Shown: positions 44,185-53,138 of the stretch, in pieces | How positions within the stretch are numbered: position 1 is the stretch's first letter | Layout of the letters: each line of letters opens with the position of its first letter | Assembly: GCF_944324995.1 (NCBI RefSeq) | Contig: NZ_CALUYL010000001.1 | Location: forward strand, 248,001 to 312,000 | Source: an uncultured Mailhella sp. | Lineage (GTDB): Bacteria > Desulfobacterota > Desulfovibrionia > Desulfovibrionales > Desulfovibrionaceae | Length of the DNA: 64,000 nt | Direction of reading: 5' to 3' | Translations under genes and position numbers: made by a program | The notes under the pieces: model-generated | Seen by the model: only the letters and a program-made list of their open reading frames with translations | The model's database searches: none | What the model was told of the DNA's origin: nothing

Positions 44185-44721
44185 TTATTTCAGCGGTCTC
44201 GTGAATATGGACTTCTTGCTCTGTATGAATTCGGAAATATCCTCGTTCACGCGCTTCACCGTCATGCGCGTTTTTCCGCTGCCGCTGACGTTGACGTCGG
44301 GGCTGCTGAAAACAACGGTAAGGGTATCTCCCGACAGCGTTCCCGTCATCGTGCCTTTGGGATGGGAATCATTCCACGCACCATCCGAGACGTCGGCCAC
44401 GCAGGTGGCAGAAAACGAAGTCGGCGTCCTTTCGGTCATCTTGAAGAGCAGGGCTCCCTCTCCGTCGCCGACATAATAGACCGTATGAATCCTGTCCTTA
44501 TAGATGGTCAGATAGTAATCATCGCCATTGACCGTAGTCGTAAAGCCCTGCGGTTCCGCACAGCTTATGCCCGAAGACGCGGAAGATTGCGTCCCGTCCG
44601 CCGCGCCGAGTATTTTTTCCGCAGAATCCAGCATGCCGTCCAGCGCTTCGAGAGTTCCGGCAAACGCAGGCGTCGTCGCCAGCAGGCCGAGAAAGCACAA
44701 CACCGTCATCCATCTCTTCAT
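44185..44721 (-). CDS. Secreted protein of unknown function
   Basis: 178 residues. A Sec signal peptide (MKRWMTVLCFLGLLATTPAFA) is followed by a helical segment (LEALDGMLDSAEKILGAAD) and a beta-rich domain with repeated DGDGE-type turns (TVNGDDYYLTIYKDRIHTVYYV, TGTLSGDTLTVVFSS). GGAGG lies eight bases before the ATG at 44721. I do not recognise the family. It is convergent with ssrA and lacks co-directional neighbours. Confidence 0.72.
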   Translation of the reverse strand: MKRWMTVLCFLGLLATTPAFAGTLEALDGMLDSAEKILGAADGTQSSASSGISCAEPQGFTTTVNGDDYYLTIYKDRIHTVYYVGDGEGALLFKMTERTPTSFSATCVADVSDGAWNDSHPKGTMTGTLSGDTLTVVFSSPDVNVSGSGKTRMTVKRVNEDISEFIQSKKSIFTRPLK

Positions 44722-45594
44722 TTTCTATCCTCCCTGAATATTTTGTAAAAATATTTCTTGCAAGAACAACGGACTCCCGTTCTTCACGGCAGGCCAATCT
44801 AATGACTGCTCTCTGCCCTGTCCAGCAGCATCTCCAAAGCATAAAAGCGGCATTTCAACGCCCGGCCCTCTTCAAAAACGCACTTCTCATAATGCACGCA
44901 TCGGCGACTTGCCGAAGGTTACGTACAAAAACAACATGTTATAAAAACAACTGTTTAAAAATGACGTCTCCGACAGTCTTTTCCGCCCCCGTTTTCTCCC
45001 TCACACGGTCGATTCCGAGGCATTTCTCTGCCTGCTTCCCGTGCTGCTTCCGTCCGAGACCTGCTTGCGCCCAGTCCTTCCAGCAGGCACAAGCGGCAGC
45101 AACAGGAATTATTTTTTTCTCTGACGGCGGCGCGCATGCGGCATGTTCTTTTTCCTTGCAGCGCAAGGCCGCCACGCCCTCTGCCGCCGAAAGGCCCTTC
45201 TCCTTTTCTGCCCCATCCTTGTACTTTTTAAACGACTGACAATCCCGAGAGCAAAAAAACTGTTTCATTCCCGCATGATAGCACGTTATGCTTCCCGACT
45301 GCGAAGCGGCGGCTTTTCCCGCTTCAAAACCGGCAACCTTGCCGAAACGTCAGGAGGTATTCCATGCACGGCGCAAACAAGGCCCGTCTGTCCCGACATT
45401 CCGTTCCCAGGCATCCCCGTCCCCCGTGCGTCGTTTTCCGCCCGCCGGACGCTCCGGTCGAACGACGCCGAAGGCCGTTCTCCAGAGCTTCCACGCCCGA
45501 CGGGCAGCACGGCCCCGGCTCCACTGCCGGATCTGCCGCCGGCAGCACAAACGCCCGCGAAACAACGCACCTCTATCTCAGGAGTTCCGCCCCC
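44722..45594. other. Gene-free stretch, mixed composition, before the recombinase
   Basis: About 870 bases without a supported gene. GC content is lower and more variable than in the flanks, with AT-rich patches at 44745-44760 and 44930-44960. An open frame of 109 codons on the minus strand (44939-45268, MKQFFCSRDCQSFKK start) lacks a good ribosome site and a conserved sequence; I do not call it. This is the most likely place for remains of an integrated element beside ssrA, but no attachment repeat of the tmRNA 3' end was found. Confidence 0.4.
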
Positions 45595-46200
45595 ATGGGA
45601 AAAACATACGGATACATCCGCGTATCCAGCACGGATCAGAACGAAAGCCGCCAGTACCTGGCCATGCAGAAACGGGACATCCCCAAAAAGCACATCTTCA
45701 TCGACAAGGTGTCGGGCAAGGACTTTCAGCGGCCGCAGTACCTCGCCATGCTCCGACGCCTGAAGCCCGGCGATCAGATATGCATCACCAGCATCGACCG
45801 GCTGGGGCGCAACTACAAGGAAATCCAGCAGCAGTGGCACGTGCTCACCAAGGAAATGAAGGTGGACATTCTCGTGTTCGACATGCCGCTGCTCGACACC
45901 CGCAGAGACAAGGATCTGCTCGGCACCTTCATTGCCGATCTCGTGCTTCAGGTGCTGTCGTTCGTGGCGCAGAACGAGAGGGAAAACATACGCCGTCGCC
46001 AGGCGGAAGGCATTGCCGCGGCGAAAATCAGCGGCACGCGCTTCGGCCGGGAGCCGAGTCCGCTGCCTTCCGGCTTTCCGCGGGTGTTCGCCCAGTGGAA
46101 AAACGGTGAAATCAACACGTCCGAAGCGGCGAGGCGCTGCGGCATGGCCCGCTCCAGCTTCCGCTACCGGGCCAGAACGTACATGAAAAACACCTCGTAG
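45595..46200 (+). CDS. Serine recombinase (resolvase/invertase family), solitary
   Basis: 201 residues. The catalytic N-terminus is TYGYIRVSSTDQNESRQY with the active-site Ser in RVSS; the Arg pair appears in DRLGRNYKEI. A long helix (NERENIRRRQAEG) and a C-terminal helix-turn-helix (NTSEAARRCGMARSSFRYR) complete a small resolvase/invertase. AGGAG lies before ATG at 45595; the 77 extra codons upstream in the frame are not conserved. There is no transposase or plasmid partition gene nearby, so it may invert or resolve a local DNA segment or be a relic of a mobile element. Confidence 0.87.
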   Translation: MGKTYGYIRVSSTDQNESRQYLAMQKRDIPKKHIFIDKVSGKDFQRPQYLAMLRRLKPGDQICITSIDRLGRNYKEIQQQWHVLTKEMKVDILVFDMPLLDTRRDKDLLGTFIADLVLQVLSFVAQNERENIRRRQAEGIAAAKISGTRFGREPSPLPSGFPRVFAQWKNGEINTSEAARRCGMARSSFRYRARTYMKNTS

Positions 46201-46206
46201 CAGAAC

Positions 46207-46302
46207 GGCATGGCGTGCCTTCCGGCGGCAACGCAGAACGTACGCCATGCCTCAACGCGCAGACGCCGATGAAAACGCTCTTTGGGTGCGGCGTCTGCGC
46301 GT
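46207..46302. repeat. Two tandem perfect inverted repeats after the recombinase
   Basis: GGCATGGCGT (46207-46216) pairs with ACGCCATGCC (46242-46251), and ACGCGCAGACGCCG (46255-46268) pairs with its complement at 46289-46302. They start seven bases after the recombinase stop. They could be terminators of the recombinase mRNA or recombination subsites. Confidence 0.55.
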
Positions 46303-46414
46303 CGAGCCGAAGAAAACGAGCTTGTACCGCACATTTTGCCGGGCGCACCCCGGCCCGACTATGGTCATGCGGACGGCTCCATGCTAAAAGAGGCAAGACT
46401 GCAGGAGTGAAGCC

Positions 46415-46846
46415 ATGAAATTCTTTACCAAGAGCCGCTATGCCCTCCGTGTGATGATAGAACTTGCCCGGCGTCCGCACAACGACAACACGCCGCTCAA
46501 GTCCATCGCGCAGTCGCAGCACATCAGTCTCAAATATCTTGAACAGGTCATTGCGCCCCTGAGCCGGGCCGGACTGGTCAAGAGCGAACGCGGCAGTCAG
46601 GGCGGATACCGGCTGGCCATGCCGCCCGAAAACTGCACGGCGGGCGACATTCTGCGCGCCGTGGAAGGCAGTCTCGCGCCCGTGGACTGCCTCGATCCGG
46701 AAGCCGAAGCCTGCAACTTTCAGAAAAGATGCGCCTCGCTGCGCTTCTGGAGCGGCCTTGGCGACTGCATCGAGCGCTACGCCGACAGCGTCACGCTGCG
46801 CGATCTCGCCGCTCTGCCCGGCGAATGCTGTCCTCCCGGTCTCTGA
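46415..46846 (+). CDS. Rrf2-family transcriptional regulator (IscR-like cysteines)
   Basis: 143 residues. The winged helix starts MKFFTKSRYALRVMIELA, with SLKYLEQVIAPLSRAGLVKS as recognition region. Three cysteines, Cys92, Cys100 and Cys106, lie where IscR has Cys92/98/104, so a [2Fe-2S] cluster is plausible, with spacing 7 and 5 instead of 5 and 5. CAGGAG precedes ATG at 46415. It is 41 bp upstream of a DUF4037 gene in the same direction. Confidence 0.88.
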   Translation: MKFFTKSRYALRVMIELARRPHNDNTPLKSIAQSQHISLKYLEQVIAPLSRAGLVKSERGSQGGYRLAMPPENCTAGDILRAVEGSLAPVDCLDPEAEACNFQKRCASLRFWSGLGDCIERYADSVTLRDLAALPGECCPPGL

Positions 46847-46887
46847 CACATTCCTGCCCGTTCAACCTTCTGCCTTCGAGGTTTTCC

Positions 46888-47832
46888 ATGCCATTCAACG
46901 GACTCGCTCTTTCCCGACTTTTCTTTGAAGCCTCCCTGCCCCTGCTCAGGGAACGCATTCCCGACATCATGACGCGCTCCGCCGCCGGCCTTGTCGGCGA
47001 AGGCTCGGAATGCCTCGGCCTGGACGACGACATTTCCCGCGATCACGACTGGGGCCCCGCCTTCTGCCTGTGGGTGCCGGACGATCTGCTCCGCGCGGAA
47101 CTTTCTCGCGTGGAGGAGGCCATAGCGTCGCTCCCCGCCTCATTCCAGGGCTTTCCCACGCGCATGGCCAGAGAGAGACGCATGGGCAGAACCGGACCGC
47201 TGCCGCTCAAGGGCTTCTACCGCCGCTTTCTGGGCATGGATCGCGCGCCCGAGACCTGGCGCGAATGGATGGCCGTTCCCGAATATCACCTCTGTTCCTG
47301 CACCAACGGCGACGTGTTCATGGACGAAGGCGGAGAATTTTCCGCCGTGCGCGAGGCGCTGCTCAAATACTATCCCGACGACGTGCGCCGCAAGAAAATA
47401 GCCGCCCGCTGCATGATCATGGCGCAGGCCGGTCAGTACAATCTGCCCCGCAGCCTCCAGCGCGGCAATTCCATGGCCGCCATGCTCGCCGCCGCACGCT
47501 TTGCCGAGGCTGCGCTGTCCATGGCCTTTCTGCTCAACCGCCGCTACATGCCCTTCTACAAATGGGCCGGACGCCTGGCCGAAACCCTGCCCGTGCTCGG
47601 TCAGCAGACGGCGTCCACGGTCAAGGTTCTGGCGCGCACGCCCTGGGATTCCCAAAACCTCGGAGCCGAGGCCTCGGAAGCCGTCGAAAAGCTGTGCGAT
47701 CTCGTGGCTGCGGAACTTCGCCGTCAGGGGCTGTGCGACATTCAGGGCAACTGGCTGTGGCAGGCCGGGCCTCTCGTGCAGCGCGGCGTCAAGGATCCCG
47801 AACTGCGCGCCCGCAACGTCATGGAGGACTGA
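46888..47832 (+). CDS. DUF4037-domain nucleotidyltransferase-like protein
   Basis: 314 residues. The DUF4037 start is typical: GLVGEGSECLGLDDDISRDHDW followed by WGPAFCLWVPDD. The G-S-E-C-x6-D-I-S-x-D pattern resembles the metal-binding triad of nucleotidyltransferases. The later part is helical (GNSMAAMLAAARFAEAALSM). The biochemical role is unknown. ATG at 46888 is chosen because the upstream frame runs through the Rrf2 gene. The stop overlaps the next start (TGATG). Confidence 0.8.
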   Translation: MPFNGLALSRLFFEASLPLLRERIPDIMTRSAAGLVGEGSECLGLDDDISRDHDWGPAFCLWVPDDLLRAELSRVEEAIASLPASFQGFPTRMARERRMGRTGPLPLKGFYRRFLGMDRAPETWREWMAVPEYHLCSCTNGDVFMDEGGEFSAVREALLKYYPDDVRRKKIAARCMIMAQAGQYNLPRSLQRGNSMAAMLAAARFAEAALSMAFLLNRRYMPFYKWAGRLAETLPVLGQQTASTVKVLARTPWDSQNLGAEASEAVEKLCDLVAAELRRQGLCDIQGNWLWQAGPLVQRGVKDPELRARNVMED

Positions 47833-48623
47833 TGGAAGACTTTCGCTCCGCACTCAATGCGGCCAGAACACTCCCGGACGCGCAGGCCGAAGAGGCGCTG
47901 CGCGATCTTCTGAAACAATACCCCCACCTCTCGCCGGCAGACGAAGGGAATCTTCGCTACACGCTGGGCGTGGCTCTTTTTCATCAGGGCAAGGCCGATG
48001 AAGCGGCACACGAAACCGAACAGGCCTGCCGCCTGCTGGAACACGCTCCCGGAGCCGCAAGAGCCCTGGCACTGACGGCGCTTGCCCGCATGAAGCTCGC
48101 CTGCCGCGACACGGCCGGAAGCGTGAGCGTCGGCAGAACCGCTCTGTCGCTTCTACGCCAGAGCCTCGGGCCGGACGATCCGCGCCTGGCGCCTTCGCTG
48201 TTCGCCCTCTCCTTCGGCGAATATGAAAGCAGGAACTTTGCCGAAGCCGAAGCCCTCTGCCTTGAAGCCAGGGCCCTCTGGGAAAAGCAGAAGGGGCCGG
48301 AAAGTCTGGAAGTGTCCACCTGCCTGAACAATCTCGGCCGCATCTGTGAGGAAACGGGGAGGCCGGACGAAGGCATTGCGCTTCACCGCGCGGCGCTCGA
48401 CATACGCCGCAAGGTGCTGGGCGATCACCCGGAAACCGCCTTTTCCATGGGCAACCTCGGCACGGCGCTCGCTTCGGCGGGCAGGTGGCGCGAGGCCGCC
48501 GACATGCTGGAACAGGCCATTGCCTGCTATGCCCGCTGCGGGCACACGGACGGCAACGACATTAAGGGCTACCGCCGCAATCTGGAAGTATGCAGAAGCG
48601 CGCTGGCCCGGGAAAATGACTGA
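47832..48623 (+). CDS. Tetratricopeptide-repeat protein
   Basis: 263 residues with at least four TPR units, e.g. GNLRYTLGVALFHQGKADEA, APSLFALSFGEYESRNFAEA, STCLNNLGRICEETGRPDEG and AFSMGNLGTALASAGRWREA. No signal peptide. It is translationally coupled to the DUF4037 gene, so the two proteins probably work together, the TPR being the scaffold. Function otherwise unknown. Confidence 0.82.
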   Translation: MEDFRSALNAARTLPDAQAEEALRDLLKQYPHLSPADEGNLRYTLGVALFHQGKADEAAHETEQACRLLEHAPGAARALALTALARMKLACRDTAGSVSVGRTALSLLRQSLGPDDPRLAPSLFALSFGEYESRNFAEAEALCLEARALWEKQKGPESLEVSTCLNNLGRICEETGRPDEGIALHRAALDIRRKVLGDHPETAFSMGNLGTALASAGRWREAADMLEQAIACYARCGHTDGNDIKGYRRNLEVCRSALAREND

Positions 48624-48742
48624 GGCTCCCTGACCGCCTGCGACGCCAAGCTCGCCGCCAGGAGCTGAACATTGCAGCGATTGCCCGAGTGACGGAACTT
48701 TTGCGCCCGGCCCGACAGGGCGGCGCTTGTCTGCCGGGCCGA

Positions 48743-48798
48743 CAGAACACGGAAAGCCTGCGCCGGTCGCATTGCCGGCGCAGGCTTTCCGTGTTCTG
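48743..48798. terminator. Perfect 24-base inverted repeat between convergent genes
   Basis: The 24 bases at 48743-48766 are the exact complement of 48775-48798, separated by 8 bases. It lies between the TPR gene (+) and tmk (-), the place of a bidirectional terminator. There is no T-run on either side, so termination by the hairpin alone is uncertain. Confidence 0.6.
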
Positions 48799-48835
48799 AA
48801 CGCGTGTGAAGGCGAGGACGCTTTCCGGCGGCGGA

Positions 48836-49459
48836 TCAGTCGAGATTCAGCGCCGCGACGGCGGCCTTCAGAAGTTCTTCCGGGCTACGGCGCGCATCGA
48901 GCACGCAGAAGCGTTCGGGCCAGCGGGCGGCGCGGGCGAGAAAGCCCTGCCGGATGCGCTGATGAAACGCCAGCTCCTCCGCTTCAAAACGGCCTTCGCT
49001 GGTGCTGAGTCCCTCGCGGCCGTTGCGGGCCCGCGCCCGTTTCAAGCCTTCTTCCACGGGCAGATCGAGCAGCAGCGTGCGCTCCGGCCAGAGGCCGCCC
49101 GTGGCGTGATCGTTGAGTTCCTGGAGCCTGTCCGCGTCCATGCCCCGGCCGTAGCCCTGATAGGCGATGGTGGAGTCGGCATAGCGGTCGCACAGCACCC
49201 ATTCGCCGCGCTCCAGCGCCGGACGGATGATCTCGGCCACGTGCTGCGCGCGGTCGGCAAGAAAGAGAAAGAGTTCGGCCCGGCTGTCCAGCGAACTCGA
49301 CACGTCGAGCAGCAGCGGACGCAGTCTGGCGCCGAGTCCGCATCCGCCGGGCTCGCGCGTGCGCACGAACGGCAGACCGCGCTTTTCCAGCTCCTGCACG
49401 AGCAGATTCATGAGCGTGCTCTTTCCCGCGCCCTCTATGCCCTCTAAAGTAACGAACAC
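48836..49459 (-). CDS. tmk: Thymidylate kinase
   Basis: 207 residues. P-loop VTLEGIEGAGKST, the DR-x motif CDRYADSTIAYQGYGRG, and TREPGG are diagnostic. It phosphorylates dTMP to dTDP. The start is GTG at 49459 with AGGAGG about 8 bases before; the 56 codons upstream in frame lie in the neighbouring gene. Its first 16 bases overlap the end of the YhaM-like gene, so the two are coupled. Confidence 0.95.
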   Translation of the reverse strand: MFVTLEGIEGAGKSTLMNLLVQELEKRGLPFVRTREPGGCGLGARLRPLLLDVSSSLDSRAELFLFLADRAQHVAEIIRPALERGEWVLCDRYADSTIAYQGYGRGMDADRLQELNDHATGGLWPERTLLLDLPVEEGLKRARARNGREGLSTSEGRFEAEELAFHQRIRQGFLARAARWPERFCVLDARRSPEELLKAAVAALNLD

Positions 49460-50490
49460 TGTCTTTCCTCCTGACGGGATTCCTTCTTGTCCTGCCGCGA
49501 CGCCTTTGTTTCCGCAGAGGATGCCGGCGTGCGCACGGGACGGCAGACGCTGCGCCCGAGAAGCGACTGATAAGGACTCCACGCCATGCCTTCCCCCTCG
49601 CCGGGGGCCGGAAGAATGCCGCGGCACTGCGCGAGCTTGGCGTCGATGTTGTCGGCGTAGTGCAGCACGAAGGCCTCGGGCGTGGACGGCTCGCGCGCCG
49701 CGCCGAACTCGGGCTCGCCGTGATGGCTTGCAATAAGATGCTTGAAGTGCATGACAAGTTCCGGCTCAAGCCCCGATTTGCGCAGATACGGCTCAAGCAT
49801 GACGATGCCCTGCACGATGTGCCCGAGCAGACGCCCCTCGTCGGTGTATTCGGTCACCAGCACGCCGCTCATTTCATCGATCTTGCCTATGTCGTGCAGA
49901 AGCGCCGCGGCAAGCAGCGTCTGCCGGTCGAGCTCCGGATAGTGATCGGCCATGAGCATGCACAGCTCGGCCACGGAGAGCATGTGCTCAAGAAGACCGC
50001 CCATGTAGGCATGATGCACGGACTTGGCCGCCGGAGCCTTCATGAGCAGCGGACGAATGCGCTTGTCGGAAAGCACGGAGCGCATGAACTTCTTCCAGGG
50101 CTTGTGCGTGAGCACGACGTCGCAGAGGCGTTCCACGTCCGCCATCATGTCCGCCGCGGGCCTGCTGCTGGAAACAAGATAATCCTCCATGGGCAGCGCG
50201 GCGCACTCCTCTTCACTGAGAACGCGCAGCGCCTCCACCGTGAGCTGAAGCTGTTCCCGGTACAGGGAAACATGACCTTCCACACTCACCATCTGCCCCG
50301 CCGTCAGCGAGGGCAGGGAAAGGCTGAGCGGACTCCATATCTTGGCTTCCAGCGCGCCGCTGGCGTCCTTGAGTTCAAGCCTCCAGTACGGCCCGTTGCG
50401 GGACTGCTGAAGAGATGCCAGCGACACGAGATACGCGGACGCTATCTCGTCGCCGGCCGACATGGCGCTTATCTTCTGATGCTCGGTCAT
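49444..50490 (-). CDS. YhaM-family 3'-5' exoribonuclease (OB-fold plus HD domain)
   Basis: 348 residues. Residues about 15-95 form an OB-fold nucleic-acid domain (GPYWRLELKDASGALEAKIW). The HD domain has HHAYMGGLLEHMLSVAEL, LLAAALLHDIGKIDEM, IASHHG and LHYADNIDAKL. This is the layout of the B. subtilis YhaM exonuclease. The last 35 residues are a charged tail not found in the core family. It overlaps tmk and diverges from surE. Confidence 0.85.
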   Translation of the reverse strand: MTEHQKISAMSAGDEIASAYLVSLASLQQSRNGPYWRLELKDASGALEAKIWSPLSLSLPSLTAGQMVSVEGHVSLYREQLQLTVEALRVLSEEECAALPMEDYLVSSSRPAADMMADVERLCDVVLTHKPWKKFMRSVLSDKRIRPLLMKAPAAKSVHHAYMGGLLEHMLSVAELCMLMADHYPELDRQTLLAAALLHDIGKIDEMSGVLVTEYTDEGRLLGHIVQGIVMLEPYLRKSGLEPELVMHFKHLIASHHGEPEFGAAREPSTPEAFVLHYADNIDAKLAQCRGILPAPGEGEGMAWSPYQSLLGRSVCRPVRTPASSAETKASRQDKKESRQEERQCSLL

Positions 50491-50645
50491 GTTCGCCTCG
50501 GAAAAATTTGACTTTTGGTTCCCGTTCTATACAAAAAACATGGGAAGAGGCGAAAGCGCCCCTCCCATGACATGTTCCTTTCTTTCCAGTATATGGCGCG
50601 GCAAGGCTTGTCAAAGGTTTCGGCCGCGCCGCGGAGATGTTCCCC

Positions 50646-51437
50646 ATGCGCGTACTCATCAGCAACGACGACGGCATCTACAGCCGCAACCTGCACCTTC
50701 TCTACGCCGCCCTGCGCCGCGCAGGCCACGACGTGAGGGCCGTGGCCCCCTCCGAACAGCATTCCGGCGCGGGCTGCTGCCTCACGGTGCATGATCCCAT
50801 CCTCACGAGGCAGGTCCGCCTCACCCTCGAAGGCGGCGAACGCTTTGAAGGCACGGCCGTTTCCGGCACCCCGGCCGACTGCGTCATTCTCGCGCTGCGC
50901 GGTCTCATGCCCGATTTTCGGCCCGACATCGTGATTTCCGGCATCAATTTCGGCCCCAACGCCGGACAGGACGTCTTTTTCTCCGGCACGGTGGGCGCGG
51001 CCATTCAGGCGGCCATGTACGGACTGCCCTCGCTGGCGGTTTCCCACTGCTCGCACGACGGCGCCTCCGAAGCGCACGCCGATCTCGCCGTGCGCCTCGC
51101 CGCGGCCCTCGACTGGGAACATCTGCCCCGTCACCGCGTGTACAATCTCAACCTGCCCGACTGCCCGGCGGAAGAAATACGCGGACTCAAGGTGTGCAGA
51201 CACAGCACCGACTGGGCCTGCCTCGATTCCTACGAGCGCCGTTTCTCCCCCGCAGGCAGGGAATATTTCTGGATGAAGGATCCCTTCCAGCACTTCCTGC
51301 TGGAAGACGAAGGCACGGACAAAAGCTGGCTGCACCAGGGCTGGGCCACGCTCTCGCCCCTGAACATCGATCTCAACGACGAAGCCGCCGCAAAAAAGCT
51401 CAACGAAAACAGTCTGTGGGAAGCCGTGCGTCCGTAA
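50646..51437 (+). CDS. surE: 5'/3'-nucleotidase SurE
   Basis: 263 residues. MRVLISNDDGIYSRNL has the metal-binding Asp pair, followed by the Ser/Asn ligands in APSEQHSGAG and ISGINFGPNAG. It removes phosphate from nucleoside monophosphates and polyphosphate. ATG at 50646 is preferred over 50637, because it gives CGGAG a normal spacing and the standard MRVLISNDDG start. No terminator was found between it and the aldolase gene. Confidence 0.95.
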   Translation: MRVLISNDDGIYSRNLHLLYAALRRAGHDVRAVAPSEQHSGAGCCLTVHDPILTRQVRLTLEGGERFEGTAVSGTPADCVILALRGLMPDFRPDIVISGINFGPNAGQDVFFSGTVGAAIQAAMYGLPSLAVSHCSHDGASEAHADLAVRLAAALDWEHLPRHRVYNLNLPDCPAEEIRGLKVCRHSTDWACLDSYERRFSPAGREYFWMKDPFQHFLLEDEGTDKSWLHQGWATLSPLNIDLNDEAAAKKLNENSLWEAVRP

Positions 51438-51472
51438 AAGCAGGGAAGAGTCGTTCTTTCCGGCGTTATCCC

Positions 51473-51501
51473 TTGCGAAAAATCCTCACTGCGGATACAA
51501 A
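51473..51501 (+). promoter_or_regulatory. Possible sigma-70 promoter of fba
   Basis: TTGCGA at 51473 and TACAAA at 51496, with a 17-base spacer, lie about 77 bases upstream of the aldolase start. Each box matches four of six consensus bases. Confidence 0.4.
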
Positions 51502-51577
51502 AGAAACAAAGAAAGCGGAGAGGATTCCTTTATTGTTCACGCCTCTCCAAGATACTGACGCTCCCCGGAGGGAAGCC

Positions 51578-52501
51578 ATGCCTATCACCACTCCCAAAGA
51601 GATGTTTGCCCGCGCCTACAAGGAAGGGTATGCCATCGGCGCTTTCAACGTCAACAACATGGAAATCATTCAGGGCATCATGCAGGCCGGCGCGGAAGAG
51701 CGCTCGCCGCTGATCCTTCAGGTTTCCGCCGGCGCCCGCAAGTATGCCGGTCAGGTGTACATCATGAAACTGGTGGAAGCCGCCCTTGCCGAGTCCGATC
51801 TCCCGGTGGTGGTGCATCTCGATCACGGCCCCGACTTTGAACTGTGCAAGGCCTGCATCGACGGCGGTTTCAGCTCCGTCATGATCGACGGCTCGCACCT
51901 GCCCTTCGAGGAAAACATCGCCGTCACGAAGCAGGTGGTGGACTACGCCCACGACCGCGGCGTGTGGGTGGAAGCCGAACTCGGTCAGCTCGCCGGCGTG
52001 GAAGAACACGTCAACGCCGAGAAGAGCATCTACACCGATCCCGATCAGGCCGTGGAATTCGTCCAGCGCTCCGGCTGCGACTCCCTGGCCATCGCCATCG
52101 GCACGAGTCACGGCGCGTACAAGTTCAAGGGCGAAGCCAAGCTCGACTTCGAACGCCTCGACAAGATTTCTTCCATGATGCCCGGCTATCCGCTGGTGCT
52201 GCACGGCGCTTCCAGCGTGCCGCAGGAATTCGTGGAAATGGCCAACCAGTACGGCGGCAAGCTCGGCGACGCCAAGGGCGTGCCCGAAGACATGCTGCGC
52301 AAGGCCGCCAAGTCCGGCGTGTGCAAGATCAACATCGATTCCGACATCCGCCTCGCCATGACCGCCAACATCCGCAAGTACATGGCCGAACATCCCGAAG
52401 CCTTCGATCCGCGCGCCTACCTCAAGCCCGCCCGTGAAGCCGTCAAGAACATGGTGCAGCGCAAGATCCGCAACGTGCTCGGCAGCTCCAACAAAATCTG
52501 A
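51578..52501 (+). CDS. fba: Class II fructose-bisphosphate aldolase
   Basis: 307 residues. AFNVNNMEIIQGIMQAGAE, the zinc-site HLDHGPDFELCKACIDGGFSS region, AELGQLAGVEEHV and GTSHGAYKFKG are the class II aldolase motifs, as is the C-terminal KINIDSDIRLAMTANIRKY. It splits fructose-1,6-bisphosphate or condenses the trioses. GGAGGGAAGCC precedes ATG at 51578; earlier in-frame starts lie within surE. Followed by a terminator. Confidence 0.96.
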   Translation: MPITTPKEMFARAYKEGYAIGAFNVNNMEIIQGIMQAGAEERSPLILQVSAGARKYAGQVYIMKLVEAALAESDLPVVVHLDHGPDFELCKACIDGGFSSVMIDGSHLPFEENIAVTKQVVDYAHDRGVWVEAELGQLAGVEEHVNAEKSIYTDPDQAVEFVQRSGCDSLAIAIGTSHGAYKFKGEAKLDFERLDKISSMMPGYPLVLHGASSVPQEFVEMANQYGGKLGDAKGVPEDMLRKAAKSGVCKINIDSDIRLAMTANIRKYMAEHPEAFDPRAYLKPAREAVKNMVQRKIRNVLGSSNKI

Positions 52502-52554
52502 TTCTCCGGCCGCTCCTCCGGGCAGCCAATTCCGAAGGCGCAGCCTTCCTCCAC

Positions 52555-52588
52555 GGCAGACCGTGTTTCGCGGTCTGCCTGTTTTTTC
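52555..52588 (+). terminator. Terminator of fba
   Basis: GGCAGACCG (52555-52563) pairs with CGGTCTGCC (52571-52579) and a T6 run follows, about 55 bases after the aldolase stop. Confidence 0.92.
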
Positions 52589-53138
52589 CTCTGTTTCAGA
52601 TTCAGGCGTCGCCCCCTGACGCAGACGGAAGAACGCGTCCCGTCCGGCGCGCCCTTTCTCCCCTCCCCCCCCCAAAAAAACGCAAAGCCGCGAAATGCGC
52701 CCCGACGGCCTGCACCGCTTCACGTGCTCTTTCCCGCGCTTCCCCGAGACGCACGAGCTCTCCAGCCCCACTCTTCCGCGCGCAGGCGCTCATCCGGAGC
52801 CCCCAGCACAGGCCCTGCATCAAAGCCGCCCTCTTCCGCGCGCAGGCGCCCGCTCCCGGCCCGCCCTTTCGCTTCGCGCTCCTCTTTTTGCAGCAAAGCC
52901 GCCCGGATACCGATTCGCGCCCGCGGTCTTTCCCGCGCCGATCCGTCCGTTCCGCGCCTTCGCTTCGCAGCCTCAGCATAAAACCTGCTGATAACCAGCC
53001 ATTGAAAATTAATATTTTTCTTTTTTTTCCTGCTCTCCTATTTTCTGGAATAGACGTTCAGAAAAGTTGACGGCCCGTAGCAAGCGGATTTCCCCGCCGT
53101 CCAGCGCGCAAAAATCACGTATCGCCAAAGGAGAGCGT
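52589..53138. other. Gene-free region upstream of the reductase tandem
   Basis: No gene. It has a C9A7 homopolymer junction around 52663-52680, a duplicated 19-mer (see the repeat entry), and an AT-rich segment at 52990-53060 (TTAATATTTTTCTTTTTTTT) that should carry the promoter of the reductase tandem. Confidence 0.5.
52771..52849. repeat. Exact 19-base direct repeat, 60 bases apart
   Basis: CTCTTCCGCGCGCAGGCGC is found at 52771-52789 and 52831-52849. The surrounding sequence repeats partly (CAAAGCCGCC motifs), suggesting a local duplication of about 60 bases. Confidence 0.65.

Noticed and set aside
44802..45239. 145-codon plus-strand frame in the gap before the recombinase
   Set aside because: Low-complexity Ser/Ala/Phe-rich product with no ribosome site; overlaps the rejected minus-strand frame.
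44939..45268. 109-codon minus-strand frame beginning MKQFFCSRDCQSFKK
   Set aside because: No good ribosome-binding site, no recognised family and alternating composition; not enough to call a gene.
52663..52680. C9A7 homopolymer junction as a slippage site
   Set aside because: No gene or promoter element overlaps it; it may even be a sequencing-sensitive spot.
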